From Candidatus Bathyarchaeota archaeon (GTDB lineage Archaea > Thermoproteota > Bathyarchaeia > TCS64): a stretch of 8,428 bases of DNA. The stretch covers positions 1 through 8,428 of the forward strand of contig JAFGTA010000162.1 in NCBI GenBank assembly GCA_016934355.1, read 5' to 3'. Under the pieces are notes generated by a model that was not told the origin of the DNA, did not search any database, and worked only from the letters and a program-made list of their open reading frames with translations. A program made the position numbers and the translations under genes. Positions 4,677-8,428 of this stretch are shown here, in pieces; position 1 is the first letter of the stretch; each line of letters opens with the position of its first letter.

Positions 4677-7271
4677 ATGAACCTAAACCGTTCAGGTATT
4701 CATATGAAACCTAGGCTTCTCCCGTTATTCGCAGCTTTAATGATCCTAGCCGCCTCCACGCCAGTGGCATCGGCGGCCCACTACTTCGAATCCGAGCCGT
4801 ATACAGATGAGCTCGGCGACGGCGTCGACTTCGACATGTGCCTCATGATGGACACAATCTCACCGATGCCCATGCCGTTGGACATCGCTGCAGTCGCCTT
4901 AACGAGTCGGGAGGCTCTGGACGGCTCGGGGGATGTCAGCCTCGGCTTCCACGTCACTCTGAACTCTGCGCCGCTCCCAGACCAGTCATACATAGTGGAG
5001 ATAGGCGTGGATGTCGACATGGACCCAGCGACAGGCTCGACTACGCCGGAGTGCTTCAACAACGGGCTGGGCGTCGAGTACGACATCGGCGTAGAGGTTT
5101 TCGACGGGGAGATCGCCTCGGTCTGGATCGACAGGTACGTGGACGGGGCATGGACGCCTGTCGGCGAGCCCACCGCAGACATATTCGGCAATACCGTCAA
5201 CGTACTCCTACCACCCGACGCCCTCGGAGCCCCGCTCGCGTCCGGGATAATGGTGTACCTCATCGCCGACGGCGGGCTCGACATGGCTCCCGGGTACGGA
5301 GAGCCCCCGATAACCTTGATCCTCTACTATCTTCCCGAGGCTTCGTTCACCGCCCCACCGAGCGTCGAGGAGGGAACACCCTTCGAGCTGGACGCCTCCG
5401 CCTCCACCTCGAGGAACGGCGCCATCACGCAATATGAGTGGGACCTCGACGGCGACGGTGTCTACGATGAGAGCAGCGTCAGCCCCGCGCTGACGCATCA
5501 GTACCCGGACGACGGCGTCTACTCGGCCACCCTAAGAGTCACCGACCAGACCGGAATAACCGCGACTGGCAGCGACACGATCACCGTGCAGAACACGCCG
5601 CCCCACAGCCTCAGCATCGACCAGACGGGTGAACCCCTCGTCGACGCAACGTTAACCTTCACAGGCCACGCATCGGACCTCGGAGACGACCCGCTCACCT
5701 ACAACTGGGACTTCGGAGACGGCGAAACAGCGGAGGGAGCCGAGGCAACCCACGCCTACACGTCAGAGGGGCTCCACACGGTCAAGCTCAAAGTCACTGA
5801 CGACGGCGGCGCCTCAACTAAAACGGAGATAGATGTCCTCGTCGAAGCTTCTACGCCGCCGCCCGAGCCGCTTCACATCTCAGGCATAGGAACACGGCTC
5901 ATGGTCGACGAACCCGTGGAGGGCGACGCGGTGGCGTTCGTGGTCACCCTGGAGGGCGAGGGAGATACGCCATCCCCTGGTAGCTTGAAGCTGTACATAG
6001 ACGACGCCGACATGCAGGGTGCCCCTTTCTGGGAGACGGCTGTCTCTCTATCACCGGGCGTCAACGAGTTCACTTCGCCCACATGGGTGTCAGAGGCCGG
6101 CGACCACGTGGTCTCTTGGTCTCTGGAGGGCGTCGAGGGTGAGCCCGGACCGGTCGCGGGGGCCCTTGAGTTCGGCGTCGGCGGTGAAGACGGAGGTGGC
6201 CTGGACCCGCTCCTGATAGTGCTCGTCGCCATATTTGGGATCGGCGGCTTCTTCATCTACAACTTCATCCGCGGCGGAAAGAAAGAGGGCGGCGGCGAAA
6301 AGAAGAAGGAGGAAGAGAAGAAGAAGGAGGAAGAGAAGAAGAAGGGCTTCTGCGAGGAGCACCCCGAGGTAGTGGAGGAGGAGAACGAGAAGTGCGAGGA
6401 AGCCATGTGGGACCTCGACGAGGCGCTGGGGCCAATCGAGGAGGATTTCGCGGCTAAGAAGCAGCAGTGGCACGCAGACATGAGGGACGTGAGCCGCACC
6501 ATGATGGAGTGGGACATCGCGTACGCCGTGATCCAGAGCCTGACCAAGTCAGAGGCCGAGATCAGGAAGGACTCCGAGACGGTGCAGAAGGTCGCGGGCA
6601 TAGTGAAGCCCGGCGCCAGCATGGGGAAGACCGCCTTCAAGAAGGGAGGCGAGAAGGCTATGGAGGAGTTGGGTAAGCACGTCGCCCAGGAGGTGGGGAA
6701 GGGGCTCGCGGGCAGCCTCAGCGAGACGGTGAACGACGTGTTAAGCCTGGAGGGGTGGGCGTATAGCGAGATAGGGATCGGCATCGCCAAGTTCCTCACG
6801 GGCATCGACCCCAAGCAGGAGGCGTCGGACCTCAGGAAGGAGTCCCAGCAGACTTGCACAATGCTCCAGAGCTGGGTGGACCCGAACATGGCGAGAACCG
6901 AGAGGTTCACATACAGGACGATCCACACGTGCATCGACGAGGCGCAGAATCTCATCGACCGCATCGACGACGCACTAGAGGCGTTCGAGGACGCCGTCGC
7001 AGGGTTCCGCTGCGTCACCTGTAAGCTCACCCCTGAGTACATGGAGCACATCCAGGGCATGATAAACGAGCTCAACGGCTTCATCAGGGCGTTCGGGGAC
7101 CTCATCGACCAGGTGGAGCAGAGGCTCAACCAGGCGGTGGCGATGTACGGCAGGGACGACGTCTACGACAGCCCCTACGTACGGGTGAACGTGCAGAACA
7201 ACAAGATACCGAACATAAAGAAGTCGCTGCAGAGGAGCTCCGCAGAGAAAAACAAGTATGGAGGAGGTTAA
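4677..7271 (+). CDS. PKD-domain single-pass membrane protein with large unrecognised cytoplasmic helical region
   Basis: This 864-residue protein starts with a signal peptide (basic MKPR at 10-13, hydrophobic 14-27, cleavage probably after ASA at 31-33). Outside the cell follow: a beta-rich domain (about 35-215, DIAAVALTS to LILYY) resembling DOMON/CBM9-like sandwiches and holding the ectodomain's only two cysteines (55 and 126), a possible disulfide; PKD domain 1 (220-306, YEWDLDGDG); PKD domain 2 (307-391, YNWDFGDGE); a third beta-sandwich-like region (399-503, CARDB-like at best). A Gly-rich linker leads to one transmembrane helix (512-531). Inside are a Lys/Glu repeat (541-556) and about 300 mostly helical residues with cysteines 559, 573, 727, 752 and a CVTC motif (779-782). 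PKD domains are known adhesion and spacing modules. I do not recognise the cytoplasmic part. A role in surface attachment or transmembrane signalling or scaffolding is inference. The ATG at 4704 is a credible alternative start. Its stop overlaps that of the next gene. Confidence 0.88.
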   Translation: MNLNRSGIHMKPRLLPLFAALMILAASTPVASAAHYFESEPYTDELGDGVDFDMCLMMDTISPMPMPLDIAAVALTSREALDGSGDVSLGFHVTLNSAPLPDQSYIVEIGVDVDMDPATGSTTPECFNNGLGVEYDIGVEVFDGEIASVWIDRYVDGAWTPVGEPTADIFGNTVNVLLPPDALGAPLASGIMVYLIADGGLDMAPGYGEPPITLILYYLPEASFTAPPSVEEGTPFELDASASTSRNGAITQYEWDLDGDGVYDESSVSPALTHQYPDDGVYSATLRVTDQTGITATGSDTITVQNTPPHSLSIDQTGEPLVDATLTFTGHASDLGDDPLTYNWDFGDGETAEGAEATHAYTSEGLHTVKLKVTDDGGASTKTEIDVLVEASTPPPEPLHISGIGTRLMVDEPVEGDAVAFVVTLEGEGDTPSPGSLKLYIDDADMQGAPFWETAVSLSPGVNEFTSPTWVSEAGDHVVSWSLEGVEGEPGPVAGALEFGVGGEDGGGLDPLLIVLVAIFGIGGFFIYNFIRGGKKEGGGEKKKEEEKKKEEEKKKGFCEEHPEVVEEENEKCEEAMWDLDEALGPIEEDFAAKKQQWHADMRDVSRTMMEWDIAYAVIQSLTKSEAEIRKDSETVQKVAGIVKPGASMGKTAFKKGGEKAMEELGKHVAQEVGKGLAGSLSETVNDVLSLEGWAYSEIGIGIAKFLTGIDPKQEASDLRKESQQTCTMLQSWVDPNMARTERFTYRTIHTCIDEAQNLIDRIDDALEAFEDAVAGFRCVTCKLTPEYMEHIQGMINELNGFIRAFGDLIDQVEQRLNQAVAMYGRDDVYDSPYVRVNVQNNKIPNIKKSLQRSSAEKNKYGGG
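6300..6344 (+). repeat. 18-base tandem repeat coding Lys/Glu blocks
   Basis: Two exact copies of an 18-base unit (6300-6317 and 6318-6335) plus half of a third (6336-6344) encode KKKEEE, KKKEEE and KKK directly after the transmembrane helix and its GGKKEGGGE linker. The product is a highly charged segment, probably a single alpha helix or flexible stalk on the cytoplasmic face. Exact repetition of the DNA, not only of the amino acids, suggests recent duplication by slippage and possible length variation between strains. Confidence 0.85.
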
Positions 7272-8428
7272 CTCACCCTTCTGAGCACCCTGCCGGGCAG
7301 CGCCCCGGTGTGGGCCGAGTCCTTTACGACTAGTGCTCCGTTCACGATGACGTGGCTTACGCCCTCGGGGTACCTCCTGGGCTCCATCTGGTCTCCCTTG
7401 TCCGTTATGGTCTCGGGGTCCCAGACCGCTATGTCGGCGTACGCGCCTTCCCTGAGGACGCCTCTGTCACGCATCCTGAACTTCTTTGCTGGGGCGCTGG
7501 TTACCTTCCGCACCGCCTCCTCGATGGCCAGTGTCTTGGTCTCCCTCACGGCTCTCCTGAGGTAGCGGGGGAAGCCGCCGAAGCTGTTCTCGTTTGGTAG
7601 CCAGCCCCAGGGGTGCCTGCTCTCACGGGTCTCGTCCACCGCGAAGGCGTCGATGCCTATCATGCAGCGTGGGTGCCTGTAGAACTCGAGCTTCACCCAG
7701 TCGTCGTCTCCCTCCCTGACCGCCTTGGTCTCGGGGTCGATCATCACGATCTCCATCAACGTGTCCAGCTCGTCCATACCCAGCGCCTCGGCTGCCTCTG
7801 CGACGGTCTTGCCGAGGAACCTCTCGTCGCTGCACTCGACTATGGTCCTCATGCCTGCCCAGTTGGGGGTGATGTTGGGGTTCAGCCCGTAGTGCTTCCC
7901 CGTCCATATCCTCTCCTTGATTTCCTCCCTGAAGTCCGGCATGCGGAGCGCACACCCTAGCTGCTCCAGGCTGCCTGCGACCTTCAGCCACGGGCCGAGG
8001 GATGAGGCGAGCAGAGGCGTCGTCGCCAGTCCGCCTGTTAGGTGGTGGGGGATGTTGTCGAAGTCGACCTCAAGCCCCTCCGCGACTGCGTCGTCTATGA
8101 TCTTCAGAGTCGCCCTTATGGCCTCCATCTGGAGCTCCCGGTTGTCACCCGGGGTGACGTCGTAGAGGACCCCCATGTGGCTGACCTGTACCGGCATCTT
8201 GGTCTTCCTGCCGACGTCGATGGCCTCCAGGACGCCCTTGGTCTTGATTGGCGGGAACTCACCGGGCCTCCTTGGCTTCCTGTGCCCCGTGCGGAGGCTG
8301 TGGCTAGCGTAGACGCCGCCGTGTTTGGCCGCCGCTTTAGCGCAGGCTAGTATCTCGTCGAATCCCGCCCAGATGCCGGGGTCGTAGTCGCGGCCGACTG
8401 TGAGGCCGACGCAGCCATCGTCCATCGA
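7268..8428 (-). CDS. D-aminoacylase / N-acyl-D-amino-acid deacylase family amidohydrolase (N-terminus beyond window)
   Basis: The frame is open to the window edge, so the Met at 8425 is probably internal; about 386 C-terminal residues of a family usually near 500-550 are present. Numbering from that Met: YASHSLR (His42) matches the family's THxR strand, VQVSHM carries the likely metal-ligand His83, and MIGIDAFAVDE (Asp259) replaces the usual GSDG catalytic-Asp loop. The C-terminus is classical: FPRYLRRAVRE, TLAIEEAVRKVTSAPA, GAYADIAVWDP, VIVNGALV, TGALPGRVLR. Family knowledge: zinc-dependent removal of N-acyl groups from D-amino acids in the cytosol. The segment EVDFDNIPHHLTGG (119-132) is unlike the common DxYPYxAG form, so the substrate may differ. 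The N-terminal HxH metal motif is outside the window. Converges with the PKD gene, stop codons overlapping by 4 bases. Confidence 0.88.
   Translation of the reverse strand, partial: SMDDGCVGLTVGRDYDPGIWAGFDEILACAKAAAKHGGVYASHSLRTGHRKPRRPGEFPPIKTKGVLEAIDVGRKTKMPVQVSHMGVLYDVTPGDNRELQMEAIRATLKIIDDAVAEGLEVDFDNIPHHLTGGLATTPLLASSLGPWLKVAGSLEQLGCALRMPDFREEIKERIWTGKHYGLNPNITPNWAGMRTIVECSDERFLGKTVAEAAEALGMDELDTLMEIVMIDPETKAVREGDDDWVKLEFYRHPRCMIGIDAFAVDETRESRHPWGWLPNENSFGGFPRYLRRAVRETKTLAIEEAVRKVTSAPAKKFRMRDRGVLREGAYADIAVWDPETITDKGDQMEPRRYPEGVSHVIVNGALVVKDSAHTGALPGRVLRRVS

Noticed and set aside
4781..5284. A 167-codon minus-strand open frame
   Set aside because: It is antisense to the signal-peptide-linked ectodomain of the PKD protein. 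The Ser/Pro/Thr-rich translation is typical of a GC-rich shadow frame.
6603..6635. KPGASMGKT in the PKD protein as a Walker A loop
   Set aside because: Residues 646-652 read G-x-x-x-G-K-T, one residue short of GxxxxGK[ST], with no hydrophobic strand before it and no Walker B candidate. Probably coincidence.
6257..7129. A 290-codon open frame on the minus strand, Ser/Phe-rich
   Set aside because: It lies wholly inside the PKD membrane-protein gene. Its Ser/Phe runs are simply the complement of the Lys/Glu codons, and it shows no domain pattern or promoter.
1..8428. A defence island, CRISPR array, prophage or insertion sequence
   Set aside because: No spaced direct repeats, transposase, integrase, nuclease or tRNA-linked attachment site could be found on either strand.

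Overview
The window looks like chromosomal DNA of a GC-rich archaeon. Three things point that way. Arginine is written mostly AGG, and ATA is common for isoleucine. Short AT-rich TATA-like boxes stand about 25-33 bases before start codons in otherwise GC-rich DNA, which fits leaderless or nearly leaderless transcripts, and Shine-Dalgarno motifs are not evident. The gene content (soluble one-piece histidine kinase, HD hydrolase, core-only DEAD-box helicase, PKD-domain surface protein) is also common in archaea. A narrower lineage cannot be assigned by eye. There are no RNA genes, CRISPR arrays, insertion sequences or phage genes, and no gene-free stretch exceeds 100 bases.

Layout. Bases 1-564 (+) hold the C-terminal end of an amidase-signature hydrolase. 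Convergent to it, 2117-578 (-) holds a two-gene unit: a small cytosolic histidine kinase followed by an HD-domain metal-dependent phosphohydrolase. A compact 92-base divergent promoter region (2118-2209) separates this unit from an Eis-like GNAT acetyltransferase (2210-3433, +). A complete DEAD-box RNA helicase core follows (3478-4602, +). Between those two genes an interrupted inverted repeat brackets the helicase's putative TATA box.

Next comes the most unusual gene, an 864-residue single-pass membrane protein (4677-7271, +). It has a signal peptide, a beta-rich N-terminal domain, two PKD domains, a further beta-sandwich-like region, one transmembrane helix, a Lys/Glu repeat and an unrecognised ~300-residue helical cytoplasmic region containing a CxxC motif. 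Its stop codon overlaps, tail to tail within a shared TTAA, that of a D-aminoacylase-like amidohydrolase (7268-8428, -) that runs off the right edge.

How the genes relate. The only pair that clearly suggests cooperation is kinase plus HD hydrolase: same strand, 43-base gap, probably one transcript, and no response regulator in the window. The amidase and D-aminoacylase both cleave amide bonds but lie on opposite edges and strands, so no shared pathway is claimed. The best candidate for something undescribed is the PKD membrane protein, whose cytoplasmic half matches no family I recognise.
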